DNA of 41,498 nucleotides, taken from the IMG/VR virus record IMGVR_UViG_3300037584_001118, positions 1 through 41,498 of that record. The stretch is one strand, 5' to 3'. Numbering within the stretch: position 1 is the first letter of the stretch; every line of letters begins with the position of its first letter. The notes beneath the pieces are model-generated. The model saw only the letters and a program-made list of their open reading frames with translations, was not told the DNA's origin and did not search any database. This stretch comes from a virus. The translations under genes and the position numbers were made by a program. Below are positions 12,534 to 20,655 of the stretch, piece after piece.

Positions 12534-14918
12534 GTGTACGAAGATGCACAGAAAAATCTACCGAGCATGCTAACCGAAAAACAAATTGAAGATCAGCAGG
12601 AGTTCGAGCGTAAATGTATAAGTGGTGGATTGGAAAGGCTAAGATCTAGAACTCGTGATCTTGAGGAAAAGACTTATGCTTCCGCTACTGTTTATGGCTC
12701 ATCATTTGTTAACTCCATATTGCCAAATTTGATAGCAGTAATAGATACGAAAAAAGAAAAAGCAAAGAAACAAGGTGCACATTTAGGTGCAATCGTTAAT
12801 AACAATTTAATGCCAGTAGCATCTGATTTACAGGCTTTACTAACTTGCAAAGTAGTATTTGACCATGTGTTTTCAGCACGTAGTAATAAGCATGTTGTTA
12901 CAACTATTGCTTTAGCTGTTGGTGCAGCTATAGAGGGTGAATGTCAAATGCGATATTACGAAACAGAAGCACCCGCATTATTAGCAACTTTAAAAAAGAA
13001 TTATTGGCATCAAGCAAGAGGAACTGAATACAAACGTAAGTGCATACAAACAACTATGCACAATTTGAATGTTACTCCTTGGGTTGCATGGGGTAAGCTG
13101 ACAAAAATTAAAGTTGGTACTTTTTTAATAAATTGTTTAATGGAAAGTACAATACCCCAAAATAAAAATGAAGGATGGTTTAAAAAAGAATTTATTAGAA
13201 AAGGTAGAAAAACAATTTCCGTATTAGTCCCAACAGAACTTTTAATAAAACATCACGATGACATCATGCAAATGGCAGAGTTATATAGTCCACTTGCTAA
13301 ACCTATGCTTATACCTCCACGTAACTGGCATGTTCTTCAAGATGGTGGATATTATCTAAATGACTTAACAAGATGCCATCAATTTATACGAAGGAGCAAG
13401 CATGGGCTTATACAGGGAGAAAAGCCTTATGAGTTTATTAATAAAATTCAAAAGGTTTCTTACAAGCTAAATCCTTTTATAGTAAAGGTTGCGAAAGAAC
13501 TAGAAGAAAGAGGAATTAGCGTAGGAAAGTTTAGACCTGTAATTGAATACGAAGTACCTCCAAAGCCTCCAGAAGAAGCAAGTAAGGATAGATGGAGGGA
13601 GTGGAAGACGGCAGCAAAAAATGTACACGAACTACGCCAAAATGAATCGCGTAAGTCCTGCCGTACTCGTATGACCATGGAAGTAGTACGAGAATTTGAG
13701 GATAAAGAATACTACATACCTTGGAGCTTTGACTATCGTGGCAGAGCGTATCCAATCCCAAACCTACTAACACCACAAGACACTGACTTTGGAAAGAGTT
13801 TAATTTTGTTTAGTGAAGGTGCAAAGATAACTAAGAAGGGTATGGATTGGATAAAGTTCCAACTTGCTACAACGTATGGTTTAGATAAAGCAACCATGCA
13901 AGAAAGATTGGAATGGATAGAGAACGGAGAGAACAGAGAGTTAGTACATCGTGTATGGTCTGATCCTATCGGTAACATTGCTGACTGGGAAAATGCAGAC
14001 GAGCCATGGATGTTCTTAGCTGCATGTGTTGAGTGGTACGAGTTGTATTACGAACATCGTGATCACACTCATCTGCCTGTAGCAGTAGACGCTACATGTA
14101 GTGGTCTCCAGATTCTCGCCGGTCTCGCCAAGGACGCCTCCACTGCTCGCATGGTAAATGTCATTGGGAGCGAAAAGCCTCAAGACGCCTATGCAACCAT
14201 CGCTTCAAGGAGCATGGAGGCAATCCCTGATCGGCTAAAACCCCACTGGGATAGGAAGGTGACTAAGCGTTGTGTGATGACAATTCCATATAACGCTAAG
14301 CCCTTCTCTAATCGTTCCTACATCAGGGACGCCTTTAAAGAAAAAGGTGTTGATGTAGATAAAGAGGAACTAACTCAATGTGTATCTGCGGTACGTGCAG
14401 CAATGAATGTTGTCGTTCCCGGCGCAATGAGAGTAATGAAATGGATAGAGACAGAGGTAACTAGACGTATTAAAGAAGGACACGACGAAATTAAATGGAT
14501 TACTCCATCTGGTTTTGAAGTCACACAACGTTTAATGAAGCATAAAAGTCAAATTATCCAAACACAATTAATGGGTAAGTGCCAACTATGGGTTCAGGGA
14601 GCTGAAGCAGGTGTAGATCTTAAACATCATAAAAATGCTACTGCTCCTAATTTGATACATTCACTTGATGCTTCTTTACTTCATATAGCTCTTACCTCAG
14701 TAAATTTTCCAATTGCACTAATACATGATTCAGTTCTATGTAGAGCTACTGATATGTGTAAACTGTCCACCTTAGTACGTAAAACATACATGACTCTGTT
14801 CGCAGAGCATGAACCACTAACCGACTTCGCCCTAGCAATAGGAGCTGAAGAACAACCACCGATTATTGGCGACTTAAAACCAGAAGCCGTAATTGATTCA
14901 CAATATTTTTTCTGTTAA
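12534..14918 (+). CDS. Single-subunit DNA-directed RNA polymerase (T7 gp1-like)
   Basis: A 794-residue polymerase (T7: 883) starting at GTG 12534. Key elements are DYRGR (400-404), catalytic Asp519 in VAVDATCSGLQ, KR (578-579) and Tyr586 in RCVMTIPYNAK, and the second catalytic Asp732 in IHDSV. The C-terminus ends in an aromatic foot (SQYFFC), like the FAFA end of T7. In T7-like phages it transcribes middle and late genes from its own promoters. I could not find a clear repeated promoter in the window. A terminator lies just upstream, so it probably has its own promoter or depends on readthrough. Confidence 0.95.
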   Translation: MYEDAQKNLPSMLTEKQIEDQQEFERKCISGGLERLRSRTRDLEEKTYASATVYGSSFVNSILPNLIAVIDTKKEKAKKQGAHLGAIVNNNLMPVASDLQALLTCKVVFDHVFSARSNKHVVTTIALAVGAAIEGECQMRYYETEAPALLATLKKNYWHQARGTEYKRKCIQTTMHNLNVTPWVAWGKLTKIKVGTFLINCLMESTIPQNKNEGWFKKEFIRKGRKTISVLVPTELLIKHHDDIMQMAELYSPLAKPMLIPPRNWHVLQDGGYYLNDLTRCHQFIRRSKHGLIQGEKPYEFINKIQKVSYKLNPFIVKVAKELEERGISVGKFRPVIEYEVPPKPPEEASKDRWREWKTAAKNVHELRQNESRKSCRTRMTMEVVREFEDKEYYIPWSFDYRGRAYPIPNLLTPQDTDFGKSLILFSEGAKITKKGMDWIKFQLATTYGLDKATMQERLEWIENGENRELVHRVWSDPIGNIADWENADEPWMFLAACVEWYELYYEHRDHTHLPVAVDATCSGLQILAGLAKDASTARMVNVIGSEKPQDAYATIASRSMEAIPDRLKPHWDRKVTKRCVMTIPYNAKPFSNRSYIRDAFKEKGVDVDKEELTQCVSAVRAAMNVVVPGAMRVMKWIETEVTRRIKEGHDEIKWITPSGFEVTQRLMKHKSQIIQTQLMGKCQLWVQGAEAGVDLKHHKNATAPNLIHSLDASLLHIALTSVNFPIALIHDSVLCRATDMCKLSTLVRKTYMTLFAEHEPLTDFALAIGAEEQPPIIGDLKPEAVIDSQYFFC

Positions 14919-15487
14919 TGAGAAACATACACGTAACACCCGAGCCTGTAACCCTAGAGGGATATCAAGCTGTGTTGAAGCCAAGTAAGTTTGGCTATTC
15001 ATTAAAAGCGATAGTTGGAGATGACTTAATCTCTAAGCTAGAAGATGAAAGAGCAGACTGCCTCAAGTGGGCAGAGAGTAAACTTAAGAACCCTAAGAGA
15101 TCGACACTGAAACCTACACCATGGGAAGAGGTATCGAAGGGTAAGTATCTAATCAAGTTTTCTTGGTCAGATGAGAAGAGACCTCCAGTTGTTGATACTG
15201 AAGGTACACCAATCAAGGACGAGACTACACCAGTATATGCAGGCAGTAAGGTTAAGCTTGGATTCACTCAGAAGCCATACATATTAAGAGATGGCGTGAC
15301 CTATGGCACATCACTAAAATTATCTGGAGTACAGATAGTAAGTGTGCAGTCAGAGGTAGGTGTAGATACAGGAGATCTTGATGAGCAAGGAGCTGCTGAG
15401 TTGTTTGGTAGCACTTCTGGATTCAAGGCACAAGAACCTAACGTGACACCTGACACGACACCAAGTTCAGTAGAAGACGACTTCTAA
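14918..15487 (+). CDS. Single-stranded DNA-binding protein (T7 gp2.5-like)
   Basis: A 189-residue protein starting on the TAATG of the polymerase stop. It has an OB-fold-like central part (KGKYLIKFSWSDEKRPPV; KVKLGFTQKPYILRDG; YGTSLKLSGVQIVSVQSEVG). It ends in an acidic tail closing on Phe (SSVEDDF), the hallmark of T7 gp2.5, whose acidic tail contacts the polymerase and helicase. It coats single-stranded DNA and organises the replisome. The position between RNA polymerase and endonuclease I matches T7 gene order. Confidence 0.88.
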   Translation: MRNIHVTPEPVTLEGYQAVLKPSKFGYSLKAIVGDDLISKLEDERADCLKWAESKLKNPKRSTLKPTPWEEVSKGKYLIKFSWSDEKRPPVVDTEGTPIKDETTPVYAGSKVKLGFTQKPYILRDGVTYGTSLKLSGVQIVSVQSEVGVDTGDLDEQGAAELFGSTSGFKAQEPNVTPDTTPSSVEDDF

Positions 15488-15843
15488 TGGCATTTCGATC
15501 AGGACTTGAAGAGAAAGTAGCTGATCTATTAGTAAGTTTGGACGTTGACTACGAATATGAGGAAGCGTCCTACCCTTACACTATTAAACACAGCTATACT
15601 CCTGACTTTGTATTACCAAATAACGGAGTAATCCTAGAGGTCAAAGGATATTGGGATCCACCATCTAGGCGAAAGATAAGACAAGTCATAAACGATAACC
15701 CAAAGATAGATCTTCGCATGGTCTTTCAGGATCCATATAAAAGGATCTCTAAGAAGAGCAAAACAACCTATGCGAAATGGTGCGAGCGATATGGAATATT
15801 ATGGTGCGCTGCACACTGCATACCAGTTGATTGGTTGAAATGA
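15487..15843 (+). CDS. Endonuclease I, Holliday-junction resolvase (T7 gp3-like)
   Basis: A 118-residue protein with the PD-(D/E)xK core: FRSGLEEKVADLL at the N-terminus (Glu), YTPDFVLPNNGVILEVKGYW (Asp and Glu-x-Lys), and a basic C-terminal part. T7 gp3 resolves branched DNA and degrades host DNA for reuse. Length is a little under T7 (149). The ATG shares bases with the SSB stop, and its own stop overlaps the primase-helicase start. Confidence 0.92.
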   Translation: MAFRSGLEEKVADLLVSLDVDYEYEEASYPYTIKHSYTPDFVLPNNGVILEVKGYWDPPSRRKIRQVINDNPKIDLRMVFQDPYKRISKKSKTTYAKWCERYGILWCAAHCIPVDWLK

Positions 15844-17396
15844 CAGCAGAGTTTTTAAGACATGAGCCGTGTGAAGTATGCGGCTCTTCAGATGCGAAAG
15901 CTATATACAGCGACGGAAATACATTTTGTTTTAGTTGTCAAAACTTAACGACACAAGATAATCACAATCACATGCCCACCAATGTCACATTCAAAGGATC
16001 AGCCCAAAGGCTGCAAAAACGAAGAATCAGCGAAGCAACCTGTCAACACTACAGAATATACAGAGACGGAGAACTTCTCCGCTTCCCTTATTTCAGCAGC
16101 GATAAAACACTTCGAGGATTCAAAACCAAAAGCAAGTTAAAAGAGTTTAAGTATGAAGGAACTACTACTGACACTTTATTTGGTCAGTCTCTTATTCCTT
16201 CTACTGGCAAACTTATCATTGTCTATGAAGGCGAACTCGATGCTGCATCGGGGTGGGAGGCGTACCCAAACTGGGCGCATGTTTCCCTACCGCATGGTGC
16301 GGCGTCAGCCAAGAAAGACATACAAAAACAACTCCAGTTATTCCAAGGTTATAAAGAAATTATTCTCTTTTTTGACAAGGATGAAGCAGGAAAAAATGCC
16401 ACTGAGCAAGTGGCAGCTCTCTTACCAAGTGGGAGAGTTAAAATTGCTCACCTTCCGGATCCGTACAAAGATGCTTCTGATGCTCTCCAAGCTGGAGATT
16501 CAGAGGCTATTCGGAAAGCGATCTGGAATGCGTCGCCGTATCAACCGGATGGTATCGTCGATGGTAAATCACTTCTGGAATTAGTCACTAACCCTAGTCC
16601 TCCATGTGACTTTGAGTATCCATTTGCAGGACTGCAAAGACTTACTCATGGCTGTAGATACGGAGAACTAACGGTAATAAGTGCAGGAACAGGTCAAGGT
16701 AAATCAACCCTGACAAGACAGTTAGCGACTCACTTTTTAGATAAGGACGAGCGTGTAGGATACATCGCTCTGGAGGAATCAAATAGAAGAACAGCTTTAG
16801 GCTTGATGTCTGTAGCTACTGGTAAAGCATTACATCTTGGAGAACATACCAAGGAAACATTACAAGAAGCATATGACTACACGCTCAAAAACTGGAATCT
16901 CTTCCTTTATGACCACTTCGGGAGTGCTGATCCTGATACTATCTACAGTCGCATTGAATATATGGCACTCGCGCTCGAAACGAAGACCATATTTTTGGAC
17001 CATCTGAGTATATTAATTTCCGGATTAGACGGAGATGAGAGAAAGATGATCGACACCACCATGACTAAGCTAAGAAGTTTAGTTGAAAAGACAGGAATAA
17101 AACTATTCTTGGTATCTCATCTAAGAAGAACACAAACAGATAAAAACCACGAAGAAGGTGCACGTGTAACTCTTGGTCAACTAAGAGGAAGCGCAGCAAT
17201 TTCTCAGTTAGCTGATGAAGTTTGGGGGTTAGAAAGAAATCAACAAACGGAAGCAGTAGACCAGACAATACTACGTGTTCTTAAGAACCGATACTCAGGT
17301 GAAGTAGGTGTCGCATGTCAATTGAAATACAACAAAGAAACATGTAAATACGATGAAACTACGGAGCCAATTTTCAATCCCAGCACAGACTTCTGA
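15840..17396 (+). CDS. DNA primase-helicase (T7 gp4-like)
   Basis: A 518-residue two-function protein. The N-terminal zinc finger has C11, C14, C30 and C33. A TOPRIM primase core has YEGELDA (Glu130) and FFDKDEAGK (178-185). A RecA-type helicase follows with Walker A GTGQGKST (283-290), Walker B IFLDHL (384-389) and LVSHLRR (424-430). It makes RNA primers and unwinds the fork as a hexamer. The frame extends upstream to a TTG, but ATG 15840 (ATGA with the previous stop) keeps the zinc finger at the expected distance and is preferred. Confidence 0.94.
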   Translation: MTAEFLRHEPCEVCGSSDAKAIYSDGNTFCFSCQNLTTQDNHNHMPTNVTFKGSAQRLQKRRISEATCQHYRIYRDGELLRFPYFSSDKTLRGFKTKSKLKEFKYEGTTTDTLFGQSLIPSTGKLIIVYEGELDAASGWEAYPNWAHVSLPHGAASAKKDIQKQLQLFQGYKEIILFFDKDEAGKNATEQVAALLPSGRVKIAHLPDPYKDASDALQAGDSEAIRKAIWNASPYQPDGIVDGKSLLELVTNPSPPCDFEYPFAGLQRLTHGCRYGELTVISAGTGQGKSTLTRQLATHFLDKDERVGYIALEESNRRTALGLMSVATGKALHLGEHTKETLQEAYDYTLKNWNLFLYDHFGSADPDTIYSRIEYMALALETKTIFLDHLSILISGLDGDERKMIDTTMTKLRSLVEKTGIKLFLVSHLRRTQTDKNHEEGARVTLGQLRGSAAISQLADEVWGLERNQQTEAVDQTILRVLKNRYSGEVGVACQLKYNKETCKYDETTEPIFNPSTDF

Positions 17397-17478
17397 GCTG
17401 AAGAAACCAAACCCACCCACAAAACAAGCAAAGAAAAAAGCAAAGTTTAGGGATAAAACATATATCGCTAAAAAATAA
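17353..17478 (+). CDS. Small basic protein between helicase and polymerase
   Basis: ATG 17353, inside the end of the primase-helicase gene, to TAA 17476-17478, which shares the TAATG with the DNA polymerase exonuclease gene. The 41 residues are basic (TSELKKPNPPTKQAKKKAKF...). The stop-start coupling and the otherwise empty 81 bases support translation. It might bind DNA or bridge replisome parts, but I recognise no family. Confidence 0.5.
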   Translation: MKLRSQFSIPAQTSELKKPNPPTKQAKKKAKFRDKTYIAKK

Positions 17479-17996
17479 TGCTGGTATTTGATATAGAAAC
17501 AAACGGATTATTATATGACGTTTCAAAAATACATTGCATTTCCACTTTCGATACCAAAGAGGAAAAGACATACGTATATAACGATCAAGATGACGAAACA
17601 CCCAGTATCAGGGATGGTATCAATCAAATTATGGAAGCTGATACTCTTGCTGGTCACAACCTTATTGGGTATGACCTTGCTGTGCTTCGGAAACTTAGCG
17701 ACGGCTTTCATACTGACGCTACAGTTATTGATACTCTTGTGTTATCTCGCTTATATCACCCAAATTTAATGGAGATAGATAAGCGAAGACAATGGCGACA
17801 TATGCCATTACAGCTATATGGAAGACATTCACTCGAAGCATACGGTTACAGATTAGGAGAATACAAAGGAGACTTTGGTAAAACATCTGACTGGCAAGAG
17901 TGGAGTCAAGATATGCAGGACTATATGGTCCAAGACGTAAAAGTTACCACCAAATTATGCGAACACTTCCGCCCTTATCTGACGCGTGTAGATTAG
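17478..17996 (+). CDS. DNA polymerase, 3'-5' exonuclease part (split gene)
   Basis: 172 residues forming the DnaQ-like proofreading domain of a T7-type family A polymerase. Motif I is FDIETNG (Asp5, Glu7), motif II GHNLIGYD (Asp66), and motif III DYMVQDVKVT (Tyr149, Asp153). All four acidic residues of the T7 active site are present, so it should be active. The frame stops at 17996, while the polymerase domain continues in the -1 frame from an ATG at 17957. The two together equal one T7 gp5. It would remove misincorporated nucleotides and probably pairs with the polymerase product. Confidence 0.92.
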   Translation: MLVFDIETNGLLYDVSKIHCISTFDTKEEKTYVYNDQDDETPSIRDGINQIMEADTLAGHNLIGYDLAVLRKLSDGFHTDATVIDTLVLSRLYHPNLMEIDKRRQWRHMPLQLYGRHSLEAYGYRLGEYKGDFGKTSDWQEWSQDMQDYMVQDVKVTTKLCEHFRPYLTRVD

Positions 17997-19225
17997 AGCA
18001 TCGCGTCGCTGAGATATTAACTGAACAAGAAATACATGGATGGACATTTAATGAACAAAAAGCTCAGCAACTTGAGTCACATCTCCGAAGAGAGATGGAA
18101 GAAACTGAAGCAATACTTCGAGGACAATTCCCTTTCGTTGCAGGATCGTTGTTCACTCCTAAACGAGATAACGCAACACAAGGATACAGAGAAGGATGTG
18201 AAATACAACGAATAAAGGAGTTTAACCCAACATCACGAGACCACATAGCATGGATTTTGAAGACTCATTTCAAAGTCAAATTGAGCAAGACCACCACGAC
18301 TGGGAAACCAATTATCGACGAGATTATATTGACGGAGATAAATATTCCCTTCTCGCTAGCATGTGCGAAATGTTTGACGATAAAGAAGAAGCTTGGAATG
18401 ATATCCGAAGGCGTGAACGCTTGGAACAAGCTTGTTACGACTGAAGGTAAGATACACCATCATTGCTCGGTTAGTACGAACACATTTAGATGTGCTCATC
18501 GTAAACCGAACTTAGCGCAAGTACCTGCGGCAACTGAGTTTAGAGAACTATTCACAGCTAGTCCCGGGAAAATAATGGTTGGTGCAGATTTAAGTGGTAT
18601 TGAATTGAGAATGCTTGCCCACTACCTTGGAAGGTACGACGGTGGTAGATATGCAGATATCCTTCTCAATGATGATATACACCAAGTAAATGCCGACAAG
18701 ATTGGTATTACTAGACGACAAGTTAAGACTGTCACATATGCCTTCCTTTACGGAGCAGGCAACGAAAAAATTGGAACCTCTTATGATAACACCCTCAAAC
18801 CCAATGAAGCTAAAAAGAAAGGAAAGGAAATTAGAGAAGCTTTTGTTTCTGCAATCGAAGGACTCGCTGACTTATTGGGAGCGGTTTCAGCTAAGTCTAC
18901 TAACGGGTGGCTCTTAGCAATTGACGGTAGAAGAGTTCTAGTTGATAGTCCTCACAAAGCCTTAAACTATCTCCTCCAATGTAGTGCTGGTATTGTTGCT
19001 AAAAGATGGATGGTTATTGCGGATGAAGGTATTCGCTACAATTCCCACACTCATCAATTGGCATTCGTCCACGACGAGCTGCAATATGAAACAAAACCTG
19101 ATAATGCTCAAATATTAATGAGCGTTTTAGAAGAAGCCGCAAAATTGGCTGGAGAATATTACCAACTACGTTGTCCTATAGCAGCCGAAGCAAAACAAGG
19201 ACTGACATGGAATGACGTACATTAA
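17957..19225 (+). CDS. DNA polymerase, polymerase part (split gene, family A)
   Basis: Read from ATG 17957, 422 residues carry motif A VGADLSGIELR (Asp211), motif B RRQVKTVTYAFLYG (Arg254, Lys257, Tyr261, Tyr265) and motif C FVHDEL (His372, Asp373). The last residue is His, as in T7. The segment RLEHRVAEILTEQEIHGW aligns with T7 gp5 IEHRAAWLLAKQERNGF, so residues 12 onward are homologous from the start. Exonuclease plus polymerase total about 594 residues against 704 in T7. The missing length could be the thioredoxin-binding insertion (inference). The frame is open to 17900, but the earlier ATG would add shadow sequence. Confidence 0.92.
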   Translation: MRTLPPLSDACRLEHRVAEILTEQEIHGWTFNEQKAQQLESHLRREMEETEAILRGQFPFVAGSLFTPKRDNATQGYREGCEIQRIKEFNPTSRDHIAWILKTHFKVKLSKTTTTGKPIIDEIILTEINIPFSLACAKCLTIKKKLGMISEGVNAWNKLVTTEGKIHHHCSVSTNTFRCAHRKPNLAQVPAATEFRELFTASPGKIMVGADLSGIELRMLAHYLGRYDGGRYADILLNDDIHQVNADKIGITRRQVKTVTYAFLYGAGNEKIGTSYDNTLKPNEAKKKGKEIREAFVSAIEGLADLLGAVSAKSTNGWLLAIDGRRVLVDSPHKALNYLLQCSAGIVAKRWMVIADEGIRYNSHTHQLAFVHDELQYETKPDNAQILMSVLEEAAKLAGEYYQLRCPIAAEAKQGLTWNDVH

Positions 19226-19227
19226 AT

Positions 19228-20010
19228 ATGAAATTATTAATTGATTGCGACTATATAGTCTATAAATGCTGTGCATCAGCAGAAACAGAAATGGATTTTG
19301 GAGATGACGTAATAGTTGTAACTTCTAACTTCTCAGATGCGATGAAATGCGTAAAAAGAGATTTAGACAAGATCCGAAATGAATTAGGTTCGTTTGATGA
19401 TGAATTGATATTGTTTTTTACAAGCCCTAATAATTTTAGGAAAAAAATTCTGCCCGATTACAAGGGTCATCGACAACGAAAAAAGCCCTGTGGATTCAAA
19501 CGTGTCATACAGGAGCTAAAGAAAGAATACAAAGTTATCCTTAAAGATACACTTGAAGCTGACGATGCGTTAGGTATCTACGCAACAAAGTACCCCGGAA
19601 ATATTATTGTCTCTCCTGATAAAGACATGAGACAGATTCCCGGAAAATTATATGACTTTAAAGAAACTGTAGACATTACTCCAGAAGAAGGAGCAAGATG
19701 GCATCTCATCCAGACCATGGCAGGAGATAACACTGACGGTTACGCAGGAGTTCCCGGGATAGGAGTCAAGAAAGCAGAAAAAATCTTTGCAGAAAAAGGA
19801 TACACATGGAAAGCAGTCGTTGAAACTTTTGAAGAGAAAGAGATGACTGAAGAAGATGCTCTTGTTAATGCAAGGCTCGCAAGAATTTTAACTACTGACG
19901 ACTACGACCATGACAAAAAAGAACCAATCCTCTGGCAGCCTTTGGGACAATACGAAATTAACCCTCCATCAGGATCTGGAGATGAGAGAGATACAGTTAG
20001 CGTTGTATGA
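19228..20010 (+). CDS. 5'-3' exonuclease (T7 gp6-like)
   Basis: A 260-residue FEN-type nuclease. Acidic metal ligands appear in order: LLIDCDYIVYK (Asp5, Asp7), DTLEADDALGIYA, SPDKDMRQIPG, and AGDNTDGYAGVPGIGVKKAE, which includes the helix-three-turn GVPGIGVKKA that grips DNA. T7 gp6 removes primers and digests host DNA. It starts three bases after the polymerase stop, in T7 order (5 then 6). Confidence 0.92.
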   Translation: MKLLIDCDYIVYKCCASAETEMDFGDDVIVVTSNFSDAMKCVKRDLDKIRNELGSFDDELILFFTSPNNFRKKILPDYKGHRQRKKPCGFKRVIQELKKEYKVILKDTLEADDALGIYATKYPGNIIVSPDKDMRQIPGKLYDFKETVDITPEEGARWHLIQTMAGDNTDGYAGVPGIGVKKAEKIFAEKGYTWKAVVETFEEKEMTEEDALVNARLARILTTDDYDHDKKEPILWQPLGQYEINPPSGSGDERDTVSVV

Positions 20011-20128
20011 AATAGATAAAGAAACCATGATGGAACTTTATCTGAAGCTACAAGAGCAAGTCTTCAAATTAAATAATTTAATCACCCCATTTTTAAATGA
20101 AGCAAAAAAACACAACCGAAGGTCCTGA
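19982..20128 (+). CDS. Small helical protein, 48 residues
   Basis: ATG 19982, inside the exonuclease end, to TGA 20126-20128. The product is a long amphipathic helix (MREIQLALYEIDKETMMELY, then LKLQEQVFKLNNLITPFLNE) with a basic tail. It overlaps both neighbours, which fits the packed layout. It might form a coiled coil. It is unknown, and another ATG at 20028 is possible. Confidence 0.5.
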   Translation: MREIQLALYEIDKETMMELYLKLQEQVFKLNNLITPFLNEAKKHNRRS

Positions 20129-20315
20129 TTACTACCAGAGAGGAAACATAGAAGTATGGGATTTCATTAGAGATCAAAGCCTGAACTATCACCTTGGAAA
20201 CGTAATCAAATATGTATGTCGCGCAGGATATAAAGACGACGACTTAAAAGATTTAAAAAAAGCTGCCCATTATTTACTCAATGAAATCGAATCAAGAACA
20301 AGCAAAGGAATTTAG
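20097..20315 (+). CDS. DUF3310 family protein
   Basis: A 72-residue protein with the DUF3310 pattern: GPDYYQRGNIEVWDFIRDQS, NYHLGNVIKYVCRAGYKDD and DLKKAAHYLLNEI. The family is found next to replication genes in many phages and includes the nucleotide-kinase-linked T7 gp1.7-like proteins. Here it sits beside a MazG-like gene and ribonucleotide reductase, which suggests nucleotide metabolism. It is shorter than gp1.7, so kinase activity is not implied. Confidence 0.8.
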   Translation: MKQKNTTEGPDYYQRGNIEVWDFIRDQSLNYHLGNVIKYVCRAGYKDDDLKDLKKAAHYLLNEIESRTSKGI

Positions 20316-20655
20316 GAGACTATATAGAATCAAAAGTTCTGAAAGCAAACCAGTCAGACAGTATCAATGTGACTTAATTACTGAAGAGTATCACGAGTTT
20401 ATTGAAGCTGAAGAGATGTTGTTTAGAGATAATGATAATTACAAGGAAGAATGTCTTAAAGAGTTAGCCGACCTTGTGTATGTCTGTTATCAGTACGCTG
20501 CCAACATGGGTTGGGATCTTGATAGAGCATTGAAGTTGATACATGAAAGCAATCTTTCCAAGTTAGATGAAGATGGAAATCCTATCTACAGGGAAGACGG
20601 AAAGGTATTAAAAGGACCTAACTATAAAAAACCAAACTTACATTCACTCATATAA
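20281..20655 (+). CDS. MazG-like NTP pyrophosphohydrolase
   Basis: A 124-residue all-alpha protein with the metal-binding pattern ITEEYHEFIEAEE (about residues 38-50) and ECLKELADLVYVCYQYAANM (E-x-x-D), then IHESNLSKL. This matches the MazG/HisE-type all-alpha NTP-PPase superfamily, which hydrolyses (d)NTPs to monophosphates. Cyanophage MazG proteins are known, and some act on dGTP and dCTP, helping recycle host nucleotides. It overlaps DUF3310 by 35 bases, and its stop is followed at once by ribonucleotide reductase. Confidence 0.82.
   Translation: MKSNQEQAKEFRRLYRIKSSESKPVRQYQCDLITEEYHEFIEAEEMLFRDNDNYKEECLKELADLVYVCYQYAANMGWDLDRALKLIHESNLSKLDEDGNPIYREDGKVLKGPNYKKPNLHSLI

Noticed and set aside
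17900-17956. Polymerase part starting at ATG 17900
   Set aside because: Residues before 17957 are the shadow of the exonuclease frame (RYAGLYGPRRKS), while homology to T7 begins after ATG 17957.
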